DNA of 64,000 nt from Bosea vestrisii. Its GTDB lineage: Bacteria; Pseudomonadota; Alphaproteobacteria; Rhizobiales; Beijerinckiaceae. Location: positions 992,001 to 1,056,000 of the forward strand of contig NZ_CP126307.1 of assembly GCF_030144325.1 (NCBI RefSeq), read 5' to 3'. The notes beneath the pieces are model-generated. The model was not told the origin of the DNA, did no database searches, and worked only from the letters and a program-made list of their open reading frames with translations. Below are positions 1 through 8,873 of the stretch, piece after piece. Positions within the stretch are counted from its first letter, which is position 1; each line of letters begins with the position of its first letter. A program made the position numbers and the translations under genes.

Positions 1-741
1 CTGGTCGACAAGGGGGCCGGCACGCAGCAGGCCCTCGACCAGGCGACCGCCGACGAGGCGGTCGCCAACGCCGCCGTCAAGGCTGACGAGGCGACATTGG
101 CGCTCGACCGCGTCCGGCTCGGTTACACCACGATCACCGCGCCGATCTCCGGCCGGCTCGGCGCCATCACGGCAACGCCGGGCAACGCGGTGCGGGTCAA
201 CGACGCCAACAGCAATCTCGTGACGGTGACGCAGCTCGCCCCGATCCGCGTCACCTTCACCCTGCCCGAGCGCGACCTGACCCTGGTGCAGGCCGCGGCG
301 AAGGCGCAAACGCCGGCGAAAGTCACCGCCTTCGCCTCCGGCACGCGCGAGGAACTTGCCACCGGCGATCTCTCCTTCATCGATTCCGCGGTCGACATCC
401 CCTCGGGCACGGTCAGCGTGAAGGCGCTGTTCACGAACGAGCCGCACCGGCTCTGGCCGGGGCAATATGTCGATGTTGTCGTCCAGCTCGGCATGCTGCC
501 CGGCGCCGTCACCGTGCCCTCGGTCGCGCTGCAGGAGGGGCAGAAAGGCCCCTTCGTCTACGTCGCTAAATCCGACGACACGGTCGAGGCGAGGCCGGTC
601 AAGGTCGCCTCCAACGAGAACGGCGTCGCAGCGCTCGCATCGGGGCTGTCGCAGGACGAGAAAATCGTCACCGAGGGCCAGTCGCGGCTGGCGCCCGGCG
701 CCAAGATCAGGCTGGCCGCCCCGCCAACCAGCAATCCTTGA
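1..741 (+). CDS. RND efflux periplasmic adaptor (MFP), C-terminal part
   Basis: This is the C-terminal part of a membrane fusion protein that would link an inner-membrane RND pump to an outer-membrane channel. The reading frame is open from base 1, so the N-terminus lies outside the window. Visible parts are the end of the coiled-coil hairpin (Ala/Asp-rich, QQALDQATADEA), then the lipoyl/beta-barrel return with YTTITAPISGRLG, which is characteristic of the family, and a membrane-proximal domain ending LAPGAKIRLAAPP. The stop lies 9 bases before the RND permease ATG, so the two are co-transcribed. The substrate cannot be read from the sequence. Confidence 0.93.
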   Translation: MVDKGAGTQQALDQATADEAVANAAVKADEATLALDRVRLGYTTITAPISGRLGAITATPGNAVRVNDANSNLVTVTQLAPIRVTFTLPERDLTLVQAAAKAQTPAKVTAFASGTREELATGDLSFIDSAVDIPSGTVSVKALFTNEPHRLWPGQYVDVVVQLGMLPGAVTVPSVALQEGQKGPFVYVAKSDDTVEARPVKVASNENGVAALASGLSQDEKIVTEGQSRLAPGAKIRLAAPPTSNP

Positions 742-750
742 GGGCGCGCC

Positions 751-3700
751 ATGTCGGTCTCCGCCTTCTGCATCCGCCATCCGGTCGCGACGATCCTGAT
801 GTCGTGCGCGCTTATCCTCGGCGGCCTGTTCGCCTGGCGCTCGCTGCCGGTCGCGGCGCTGCCGCGGGCTGAGTTCCCGGTCGTCAACGTCTCCGCGCAA
901 TTGCCCGGCGCCTCGCCCGAGATCATGGCGACCTCGGTGGCGACGCCATTGATCAAGCAGTTCGCCACTATCGCCGGCATCGACTCGATCGCGACCACCA
1001 ACGCGCTCGGCACGACCTCGATCGCGATCCAGTTCGCGCTCGACCGTGACATCGACGCCGCGGCCGCCGACGTCCAGGCCGCCATCGCCCGGACCCAGCG
1101 CCAGCTCCCCGTCGACATGACGACGCCGCCGAGCTACCGCAAGTTCAACCCCGCCGACGCCCCGATCCTGCTGCTGGCGCTAAAGAGCGAGGTCACCCCG
1201 CTCTCCAAGATCGACGCCTTCGTCCAGCAGGTGCTCTCACCGACGCTCTCCACGGTCGAGGGCGTGGCCCAGGTCCAGATCTTCGGCAGCCAGAAATACG
1301 CGGTGCGCATCCAGGTCGACCCGACCGCGCTCGCCGCCCGCGGCATCGGCATCAACGATCTGCAGACGGCGATCACCGCCGCCAACGTCAATACCCCGGT
1401 CGGCACCATGCAGTCCGGCCCGCAGCAGTTGACGATCGAAGCCGAGACCCAGCTTGCCAACGCCGCGCACTTTGCCGACATCATCATCGCCACCCGCGAC
1501 GGTCGCCCGGTCCGGCTCGGCGACGTCGCCAAGGTGATCGACTCAGTCGAGAACCTCCAGCTCGCCAGCTGGTATGATGGTTCGCGCGCCCTCGTCGTCG
1601 CGGTTTTCCGCCAGCCCGATGCCAATACCGTCCAGGTCGTCGACCGCGTCAGGACAGCGATCGGCCAGATGCAGTCGCTGCTGCCGCCGGCGACCACGCT
1701 CGGTTTGCTCAATGACCGTTCCGCCTCGATCCGCCAGGCGGTCGAGGATGTGCAGTTCACGCTCGGGCTGACGATCGTGCTGGTCGTCGCGGTGATCTTC
1801 CTCTTCCTGCGCCGCTTCACCGCGACGCTGATCCCGGCCGTCGCCGTACCGATCTCGCTGATCGCGACGCTGGGCGCGATGTACCTGTTCGACTTCTCGA
1901 TCGACAACATCTCGCTGCTCGGCCTGACGCTCGCGGTCGGCCTCGTCGTCGACGACGCCATCGTCATGCTCGAAAACATCGTCCGGCATATGGAGGAGGA
2001 CGGGCTCTCGGCCTTCGACGCGGCGCTGAAGGGCTCGAGCGAGATCGGCTTCACCATCATCTCGATCTCGCTCTCGTTGGTCGCCGTCTTCATCCCGGTG
2101 CTGCTGATGGGCGGCGTGATCGGGCGCGTCTTCAACGAGTTCGCCGTCGTGGTCACCGTCGCCATCCTCGCCTCGGCCTTCGTCTCGCTGACGCTGACGC
2201 CGATGATGTGCGCGCGGCTCGGCGCCAGCGCGGCCGGCCACGGCGAGGGTAAGGACCGGCTCGCCTTCCTCGAACGCGGCTTCGACGCCGTGCTCGGCGC
2301 CTACCGCGCCGGCCTCGACCTCAGCCTGAAATACCGGCGCGTCGTGCTGATGATCTTCGTCGCCAGCGTCGCCGCCAGCGCCTGGCTGGTGATGACCATC
2401 CCCAAGGGCTTCTTCCCGCAGGAGGATATCGGCCAGTTGCAGGTCGCGACCGAGGCGCGCCAGGATATCTCCTTCGACGCCATGTCGGCGCTGCAGCAGA
2501 AGGTCGAGGAGGTCTTCCGGCGCTCGCCCTATGTCGCCCATGTCGCCTCGACCATCGGCTCAGGCGGCTCGTCCGGCAGCCTCAATGCCGGGCGGCTCTT
2601 CGTCGAGCTGAAGCCGAAGGCGCAGCGCCCGCCCTTGCAGCAGATGCTCGCCGACCTGCGCCGCGAGCTCGCGGCCATTCCCGGCATCGCGGCCTACATG
2701 TCGCCTGTGCAGAACCTGAACATCGGCGCGCGCTCCTCGAAGAGCCAGTACCAGTTCGTGATGCAGGCGATCGACCAGGCAGCACTCTCCGACTGGTCGG
2801 GCAAGATGCTGGAGGCACTGCAGCACGACCCGCTCTTCGTCGACGTCACCACCGACCTGCAGAACAAGGCCCTGCTCGCCAACCTCGTCGTCGACCGGTC
2901 CAAGGCGCAGTCGCTGGGCATCAGCGCCGACGTGCTGCGCTCCAGCCTCTATTCCGGCTTCGGCGTGCGCCAGATCTCGACGATCTATACGACCAGCGAC
3001 AGCTATGAGGTGATCATCGAGTTCAATCCCGACATCGAATGGTCGAACGACCGGCTCGATCAGGTCCGATTCCGCTCCGCCTCCGGCGCACTCATCCCGC
3101 TCGGCACCTTCGCCAGGATCGAGCGCAAGGCCGGCCCCCTGACCGTCAACCAGCTGGGCCAGCTCCCGGCCGTCACCCTCTCCTTCAATCTGCCCGCCGG
3201 CCGCGCGCTCGGCGAAGCCGTCCAGCGCATCGACACGATCAAGGCCGGACTTAACCTGCCGCCACAGATCGGCACCAGCTTCGCCGGCGTCGCCAAGACC
3301 TTCGAGCAGTCGCTCGGCAACCAGGGCCTGCTGATCGCCGGCGCCGTGCTGACGATCTACATCGTGCTCGGCATTCTCTATGAGAGTTTCATCCACCCGC
3401 TGACCATCCTGACCGGCCTGCCGGCAGCGGCGCTCGGCGCGCTTCTGACGCTGAAGCTCTTCGGCCTCGACCTATCGGTCATCGCCGTGATCGGGCTTTT
3501 GATGCTGATCGGCATCGTCAAGAAGAACGCGATCATGATGATCGACGTCGCGCTCGAATTGCAGCGCGCCGGCGAGCCACCTGAAACCGCGATCCGCGAG
3601 GCGTGCCTGCGCCGCTTCCGGCCGATCATCATGACGACGCTGGCGGCGATCCTCGGCGCCTTGCCGATCGCGATCGGGGCCGGCGCCAGCGCCGAACTGC

Positions 3701-3867
3701 GCCAGCCGCTCGGCCTCGCCGTGGTCGGAGGGCTGATCGTCTCGCAGGTGCTAACCCTGTTCATTACCCCGGTGATTTTCCTGGCCATGGAGGGCCTCTC
3801 GCGTCGGCTCGGCGGCTCGAAAACGGCCGCGCCCGCCATGGTGGAACCACCGCGCGCAGCAGGTTGA
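751..3867 (+). CDS. RND multidrug efflux permease (AcrB/MexB-like HAE1 family)
   Basis: A 1038-residue inner-membrane proton-driven drug exporter of normal full length. The N-terminal helix is followed by two large periplasmic loops and two sets of membrane helices. The TM4 acidic pair (Asp401-Asp402 in VVDDAIVMLEN) and the TM10 lysine (GIVKKNAIMM, Lys924/925) form the proton relay known for this family, so the pump should be active. The start at 751 follows the adaptor stop by 9 bases. No outer-membrane factor or local repressor gene is visible downstream, so the tripartite pump must borrow a TolC-like channel or have it encoded upstream. Confidence 0.95.
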   Translation: MSVSAFCIRHPVATILMSCALILGGLFAWRSLPVAALPRAEFPVVNVSAQLPGASPEIMATSVATPLIKQFATIAGIDSIATTNALGTTSIAIQFALDRDIDAAAADVQAAIARTQRQLPVDMTTPPSYRKFNPADAPILLLALKSEVTPLSKIDAFVQQVLSPTLSTVEGVAQVQIFGSQKYAVRIQVDPTALAARGIGINDLQTAITAANVNTPVGTMQSGPQQLTIEAETQLANAAHFADIIIATRDGRPVRLGDVAKVIDSVENLQLASWYDGSRALVVAVFRQPDANTVQVVDRVRTAIGQMQSLLPPATTLGLLNDRSASIRQAVEDVQFTLGLTIVLVVAVIFLFLRRFTATLIPAVAVPISLIATLGAMYLFDFSIDNISLLGLTLAVGLVVDDAIVMLENIVRHMEEDGLSAFDAALKGSSEIGFTIISISLSLVAVFIPVLLMGGVIGRVFNEFAVVVTVAILASAFVSLTLTPMMCARLGASAAGHGEGKDRLAFLERGFDAVLGAYRAGLDLSLKYRRVVLMIFVASVAASAWLVMTIPKGFFPQEDIGQLQVATEARQDISFDAMSALQQKVEEVFRRSPYVAHVASTIGSGGSSGSLNAGRLFVELKPKAQRPPLQQMLADLRRELAAIPGIAAYMSPVQNLNIGARSSKSQYQFVMQAIDQAALSDWSGKMLEALQHDPLFVDVTTDLQNKALLANLVVDRSKAQSLGISADVLRSSLYSGFGVRQISTIYTTSDSYEVIIEFNPDIEWSNDRLDQVRFRSASGALIPLGTFARIERKAGPLTVNQLGQLPAVTLSFNLPAGRALGEAVQRIDTIKAGLNLPPQIGTSFAGVAKTFEQSLGNQGLLIAGAVLTIYIVLGILYESFIHPLTILTGLPAAALGALLTLKLFGLDLSVIAVIGLLMLIGIVKKNAIMMIDVALELQRAGEPPETAIREACLRRFRPIIMTTLAAILGALPIAIGAGASAELRQPLGLAVVGGLIVSQVLTLFITPVIFLAMEGLSRRLGGSKTAAPAMVEPPRAAG

Positions 3868-4002
3868 TCAGACGCTGGCCGCAGTGGGCGGAGGTTCCAA
3901 CACCTGCCCGGCATGCGCGGTTTCCCAATGGCGGTTTGCGATATTTGACGTCTCGTCCGCCGCGTTTTCAGCGGAGCTTGCGACATCGAAGGAGAGCCGA
4001 GC

Positions 4003-4476
4003 ATGACGCAGATGCCGGAAGGACGAGACGCACCGCAGGACGAACCCGCGTTCGCCTTCGATGGCGTAGCGCTCTCGCCGCAGAAGGAGATCGTCAGGGT
4101 CTTCTACAAGGAGATGTGGGACCATGCCGACAAGTCGCTGATCCCGCGGATCTTCCATGAGGACTTCACCTTCCGCGGCTCGCTCGGCCCGGTCCTGCGC
4201 GGTCATCGCGAATTCGCGGGTTATGTCGACTGGGTCACCGACTCGCTCGGCGAGTACACCTCCGACATTCTCGCGCTGGTCGAGGAAGGCAACCGCGTCT
4301 TCGGCCGGCTGCGCTTCCACGGCTTCCATCGTCGCGAGATGTTCGGGGTGCCGCCGAGCGGCCGCCATGTCTGGTGGCATGGCGCACCGGCCTTCACCTT
4401 CGAGGACGGCCGCGTCCGCGACCTCTTCGTGCTCGGCGACATCCATGGCCTGATCGGGCGCCTGAAGCAGGGCTGA
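4003..4476 (+). CDS. SnoaL-like (NTF2-fold) polyketide-cyclase family protein
   Basis: A 157-residue cytosolic protein with the size and layout of the SnoaL/ester-cyclase NTF2 fold: an N-terminal helix starting VRVFYKEMWDHADKSLIPRIFHEDFTFRG, then beta strands ending in FTFEDGRVRDLFVLGD. No signal peptide. A strong AAGGAG-type ribosome site at about 3989 supports the ATG at 4003. Members of this fold range from cyclases to proteins of unknown role, and the substrate cannot be assigned. The gene converges on the DUF1330 gene with about a dozen bases between stops. Confidence 0.7.
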   Translation: MTQMPEGRDAPQDEPAFAFDGVALSPQKEIVRVFYKEMWDHADKSLIPRIFHEDFTFRGSLGPVLRGHREFAGYVDWVTDSLGEYTSDILALVEEGNRVFGRLRFHGFHRREMFGVPPSGRHVWWHGAPAFTFEDGRVRDLFVLGDIHGLIGRLKQG

Positions 4477-4487
4477 GCGACCCTGCC

Positions 4488-4907
4488 CTATCCGGCGAAG
4501 GTTACGCCCGCCTCCCGCGATTCCAGCCGGATCAATCGGCAATCCTTCACCGCCGCCTGCCGGTGCACCATCGCCTCGCGATAGATCGGGTCGCGGAACA
4601 GGGCGGCGAAGGCCTCGACGCTGGGATATTCGGCGATGAAGCAGATGTCCCAGCGCTCTCCCCTCGGACCGATCAGCATCTGCTCGAAGCTGCCGCGCCA
4701 GAGAATGCGCCCGCCGAGCCGGGCCAGCACCGGCGCGCTGATCCGGCCATAGGCCGCGAAGGCCTCCCGGCCTCCGCCATGCGGGCCGTCCGGATACTGC
4801 GCCTCGGCATTGAGCCGGATCAGGTTCAGCATCTGCACCGGGCCCGGTCGGTTGTCGGCACGGAAGGCGGCGAAGGTCTCGCGGCTGAAGCTCGTATGAT
4901 CGCTCAT
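4488..4907 (-). CDS. DUF1330 domain protein
   Basis: About 139 residues, a ferredoxin-like alpha-beta small protein of the DUF1330 family. It contains the family pattern VQMLNLIRLNAEAQYPDG near the N-terminus, a WRGSFEQMLIGP strand and the closing FIAEYPSVEAFAALFRDPIYREA segment. The ATG at 4907 (MSDHTSF) is preferred over a GTG two codons upstream. It lies 10 bases downstream of the crotonase stop on the same strand, so both probably form one TetR-regulated operon. Function is unknown; dimeric alpha-beta barrel proteins of this kind sometimes act on small acids. Confidence 0.75.
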   Translation of the reverse strand: MSDHTSFSRETFAAFRADNRPGPVQMLNLIRLNAEAQYPDGPHGGGREAFAAYGRISAPVLARLGGRILWRGSFEQMLIGPRGERWDICFIAEYPSVEAFAALFRDPIYREAMVHRQAAVKDCRLIRLESREAGVTFAG

Positions 4908-4917
4908 CCCCACCCCC

Positions 4918-5739
4918 TCAGCTGGCTTTGGCGACCAGCGACCAATCGCCGGAATAGATCGGCTGGCGCCGCGCCATCCAGGCGTCGAGCCCCTCGCGCA
5001 GATCGGCCGTCGGCACGACGCGGGCGAACTGCTCGCTCTCGATCAGCAGCCCCTCGGCGATGCTGGCGTTGATGCCGCGCGTCACCGCGGTGAGGATGCT
5101 CGCCGCAGCCAACGATGAGTGCCGCAGGATACGCGCCGCCAGCGCATGCGCCGCCGGCAGCAACTCCTCATGCGGCACGACCGCATTGATCAGCCCCAGC
5201 TCGAGCGCCCGCTGCGGCGTGAACGGATCGCCGGTCAGGAGCAATTCCAGCGCGCGCTTGCGGCGGGCCAGCCGTGGCAGGCGCTGCGTCCCGCCGAAGG
5301 TCGGCGGCATGCCGAGATTGATCTCCGGCTTGGCGAACATCGCCCGCTCGCTGGCGATGGCGAGCGGCACCGCCTCAGTGACCTCGCAGCCACCGCCATA
5401 GGCAAGCCCGTTCACTGCCGCGATCACCGGCTTGCCGAAGGCTTCCAGCCGCGCCGTCAGGGCCTGGCCGCGGCGAACGAAATCGCGCACCGCCTGCTCC
5501 GGCCCGGCCGCAACGCTCTGCGAGAATTCGTGGATGTCGCCACCGGCCGAGAAGGCGCGCTCGCCGGCGCCAGTCAGGATCACCGCGCGGATGGACGGAT
5601 CGACCTCGATCGCATCGAGCAGTTCGAGCATGCGGTCGATCAGCCCGTAGCTCAGTGCATTGAGCTTCTCGGGGCGGTTCAGCGTCAGCGTCGCGATCGC
5701 CTCGCGCTGTTGAATCAGGACGGGATCATTCTCGGGCAT
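4918..5739 (-). CDS. Enoyl-CoA hydratase/isomerase (crotonase) family protein
   Basis: A 273-residue crotonase-fold enzyme acting on acyl-CoA thioesters. The first oxyanion-hole segment is ERAFSAGGDIHEF and the second is NGLAYGGGCEVTEA. A candidate catalytic Glu lies in FAKPEINLGMPPTFGGTQRL. An open frame extends upstream to 5877, but that would overlap the operator and the divergent tetR, so the ATG at 5739 (MPENDPVLIQQ) is chosen. Crotonases include hydratases, isomerases and hydrolases, and the reaction cannot be settled here. The divergent TetR with a palindrome between the genes suggests acyl-CoA- or fatty-acid-responsive control. Confidence 0.88.
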   Translation of the reverse strand: MPENDPVLIQQREAIATLTLNRPEKLNALSYGLIDRMLELLDAIEVDPSIRAVILTGAGERAFSAGGDIHEFSQSVAAGPEQAVRDFVRRGQALTARLEAFGKPVIAAVNGLAYGGGCEVTEAVPLAIASERAMFAKPEINLGMPPTFGGTQRLPRLARRKRALELLLTGDPFTPQRALELGLINAVVPHEELLPAAHALAARILRHSSLAAASILTAVTRGINASIAEGLLIESEQFARVVPTADLREGLDAWMARRQPIYSGDWSLVAKAS

Positions 5740-5793
5740 CGCCTTGGCCTTCTTCCGGTTTCGACCGGTCGAAGCTGCGCTCCGAGCTTGACG

Positions 5794-5819
5794 ATGTATA
5801 CTACCTGTACGGTATACAT
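5794..5819. promoter_or_regulatory. TetR-type palindromic operator
   Basis: A perfect inverted repeat ATGTATAC-N10-GTATACAT sits between the divergent crotonase and tetR genes, with its right end 5 bases before the tetR ATG. Its position and symmetry suit binding by a TetR dimer that represses both its own gene and the crotonase operon. Assignment to the neighbouring TetR is inference. Confidence 0.7.
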
Positions 5820-5824
5820 GAAGC

Positions 5825-6403
5825 ATGGCCGAACCCGACAAGCCGACGCGCACCCGCATCATCGAGGCCGCCAGCAAGCTCTTCTATGGCGAGGGCATCC
5901 GCGCCGTCAGCGTCGACGCCGTCGCCGAGAAGGCAGGCGTCACCAAGCGCACGCTCTATTATCATTTCGAAAGCAAGGACGAGCTCGTCGCCGCCTATCT
6001 CGAGGCGCGCGACCAGCCCAATCTCAAGCTGATGGCCGGCTGGTTCGACAAGGCCGAAGGCGGGCTGCCGCAGAAGATCGAGGCGATCTTCCAGAACCTC
6101 GCGCGCTCGGCCCGGCATCCCCGCTGGAAAGGCTGCGGTTTCCTGCGCACCGCCGCCGAGCTCGCCAACCTGCCCGGCCATCCCGCCATCAAGATCGGCG
6201 CGCGCCACAAGGCCGGCTTCGAGCGGTGGCTCGCCGCCGCATGTGCCGACCACGGCGCCGCCGCGCCAGACGAGCTCGCCCGCCAGGTCGTGCTGCTGAT
6301 GGACGGCGCCTTCTCGGTCATGCTCGTCCACCGCGACCCCGCCTATGTCGAGGCCGCCGGGCGCGCCGCCGCTGCTCTCGCCGCAGGCTCGTTTCGAGGC
6401 TAG
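5825..6403 (+). CDS. TetR/AcrR family transcriptional regulator
   Basis: A 192-residue one-component repressor. The N-terminal helix-turn-helix shows the typical order: RTRIIEAASKLFYGEGIRAV, then VDAVAEKAGVTKRTLYYHF as the recognition part (roughly residues 8-55). The remainder is a helical ligand-binding domain with KGCGFLRTAAELA, common in regulators of this subgroup. It is divergent from the crotonase operon across a palindromic operator, so it probably autoregulates. Ligand unknown. Confidence 0.9.
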   Translation: MAEPDKPTRTRIIEAASKLFYGEGIRAVSVDAVAEKAGVTKRTLYYHFESKDELVAAYLEARDQPNLKLMAGWFDKAEGGLPQKIEAIFQNLARSARHPRWKGCGFLRTAAELANLPGHPAIKIGARHKAGFERWLAAACADHGAAAPDELARQVVLLMDGAFSVMLVHRDPAYVEAAGRAAAALAAGSFRG

Positions 6404-6442
6404 CGCGTTGATCAGCACCGGGCTGCGATTTATCGTGCGCCC

Positions 6443-6982
6443 ATGACGCGACGGCCCGTCCTCGCCTACACGTTGCTGCTGATCGTGCAGACCCTCTGCG
6501 CGCTGGTGATCCTCTTCCATATCCACACCGCCTTCCGCATCCTGGTTGAGCGGATCGGCCAGCAGCAGACGCTGCCGAGTGAGATTCTGGCGCAGGTCTG
6601 TGTGGCGGCGCTGCTCGGCCAATGCTGTTACTGGACGCGGCTTTATCTGCTGCCGGTGCCGCAAGGCTTCCGCAGCCTGCCTCTTGGACATGTCCTGGCG
6701 TTCGCCGCCCGTCTCGGGGCGATCGTCGGCGGCGCACTCGCCTCGATCTACTTCCTGCGCCATCTGCCGGAGCTGACGAAACTCTCTGACAGCTTCACCC
6801 TGGCCTGGCGCTCCAGCCTGCTCCTCGCGATCGTGTTCGCCGTCTACTGCTACACGCTGGAACTGGAGCGGCTCGCCGCCGCCTGGCAGGCCGAGCCGGA
6901 GGTTGAAGTCGGTCCCTCAGGCACGTCGGCGAGCGAACCAGAGCTTCAAGCCACGCAAGCGCTCCCGCGCCGCCTGCCCTAA
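6443..6982 (+). CDS. Small membrane protein, unknown
   Basis: A 179-residue protein with about four hydrophobic segments: near residues 8-30, 50-70, 80-105 and 115-135. A hydrophilic tail follows, rich in Glu and Ser. No domain was recognised. It follows tetR by 40 bases, and its 3' end overlaps the convergent gene at 6917 by about 66 bases, so the last 20 or so residues may not be under strong selection. Confidence 0.6.
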   Translation: MTRRPVLAYTLLLIVQTLCALVILFHIHTAFRILVERIGQQQTLPSEILAQVCVAALLGQCCYWTRLYLLPVPQGFRSLPLGHVLAFAARLGAIVGGALASIYFLRHLPELTKLSDSFTLAWRSSLLLAIVFAVYCYTLELERLAAAWQAEPEVEVGPSGTSASEPELQATQALPRRLP

Positions 6983-7432
6983 TGCAACTGCCCGCCGCCA
7001 GGCTGCGCTCGCCTTGATCCGGCCGATCACCACCTGCCGGATCGCGTCGATCCAGCCCATGATCCGGGCGAACCAGGGAATGGTGAGGAGTTGCGCCCGC
7101 CCGGCATGGTAGACGCGCTCGACCAGGAGGAAACCGGCGAGATGGCCGATCACCGTCGTGACGATGCCGGCCGTGAACGCTCCGCGCGCCAGGAACAGCA
7201 GGCCGAGCAGCTTCAGCGGCTCGACGATGGCGAAGGGAATCGCGAGAGCGATGAGCGCGCCATAGGGCGGCAGCCGTCCGATCGCCGCCTCGAGCCGCGC
7301 CACCAGCCGCAGCGAGGCGAACCGGGCGATCAGCGGCCGGTAGAGCGGCCACAGCAACTCGTCGAGCAGGATGACGAGCCCGACGACGATGTCGAGCGGG
7401 ATGAGAAGCAGGCGGATCAGGGATTTGCGCAT
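6917..7432 (-). CDS. Inner-membrane protein, unknown
   Basis: About 171 residues. The N-terminus is a strong membrane segment (LIRLLLIPLDIVVGLVILL); two more lie at ALIALAIPFAIVEPLKLLGLLFLA and FTAGIVTTVIGHLAGFLLVERV. The C-terminal tail is very basic and ends in ARRRA. The ATG at 7432 follows an in-frame TTG one codon upstream. The arrangement resembles conserved Hyphomicrobiales hypothetical membrane proteins, but I cannot name a function. Confidence 0.65.
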   Translation of the reverse strand: MRKSLIRLLLIPLDIVVGLVILLDELLWPLYRPLIARFASLRLVARLEAAIGRLPPYGALIALAIPFAIVEPLKLLGLLFLARGAFTAGIVTTVIGHLAGFLLVERVYHAGRAQLLTIPWFARIMGWIDAIRQVVIGRIKASAAWRRAVALGQAARERLRGLKLWFARRRA

Positions 7433-7500
7433 CAAGCCTCACGCTCCTCGGGCCGATCGTATTCGCTTCCCTGATCCACAACCAGCGCGCACTCAAACGA

Positions 7501-7528
7501 GAACAAAAAAGAACTTGCGAGAGAGAAC
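7501..7528 (+). promoter_or_regulatory. Candidate LexA/SOS region upstream of recA
   Basis: Three GAAC direct repeats occur at 7501, 7511 and 7525, about 75-100 bases before the recA start. Alphaproteobacterial LexA boxes are usually described as direct repeats GAAC-N7-GAAC. The first pair here has a 6-base spacer, so this is a near match only. The location before recA makes LexA control likely, but the exact box is uncertain. Confidence 0.45.
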
Positions 7529-7533
7529 AAACC

Positions 7534-7601
7534 ATGACCATAGTCGTCTCCATGGCGCGGATTGAGATGTGGTCGCGCCCCTGCCATAAGGAGCGCACGT
7601 C

Positions 7602-7605
<4 letters not shown>
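7534..7605 (+). CDS. Possible 23-codon leader ORF overlapping the recA start
   Basis: ATG at 7534 opens a 23-codon frame (MTIVVSMARIEMW and on) that ends at TGA 7603-7605. Its stop overlaps the recA GTG start as GTGA. The only upstream ribosome-site candidate is the purine tract GAGAGAGAA. It could couple recA translation to the leader, or it could be chance. Confidence 0.25.
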
Positions 7606-8687
<1,082 letters not shown>

Positions 8688-8720
8688 GCCTTCAAATCAA
8701 GGCACTGAGTTGTTAAGTCG

Positions 8721-8754
8721 ACGGGCGGCCTTTGGGCCGCCCGTTTCCGTTTTG
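8721..8754 (+). terminator. Intrinsic terminator after recA
   Basis: A perfect 10-base-pair stem, ACGGGCGGCC-TTTG-GGCCGCCCGT, is followed by a T-rich run (TTCCGTTTT). It sits 34 bases beyond the recA stop and before alaS, so recA is probably a single-gene unit. Confidence 0.85.
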
Positions 8755-8873
8755 TGGTCAGCAGCTTGCCGGTACTGCGTCCTTGCGGGCGCTTTCTGGA
8801 CAGGCGTAAGCGCGCTGACTAGAACCACTGCGCCGGGCCGGCCGGCCCCAGCATGAGCAGAGCCAAGATTGCG

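Noticed and set aside
5119..6411. Long plus-strand frame over the crotonase and TetR genes
   Set aside because: Arg-rich shadow of real genes in other frames, with no domain.
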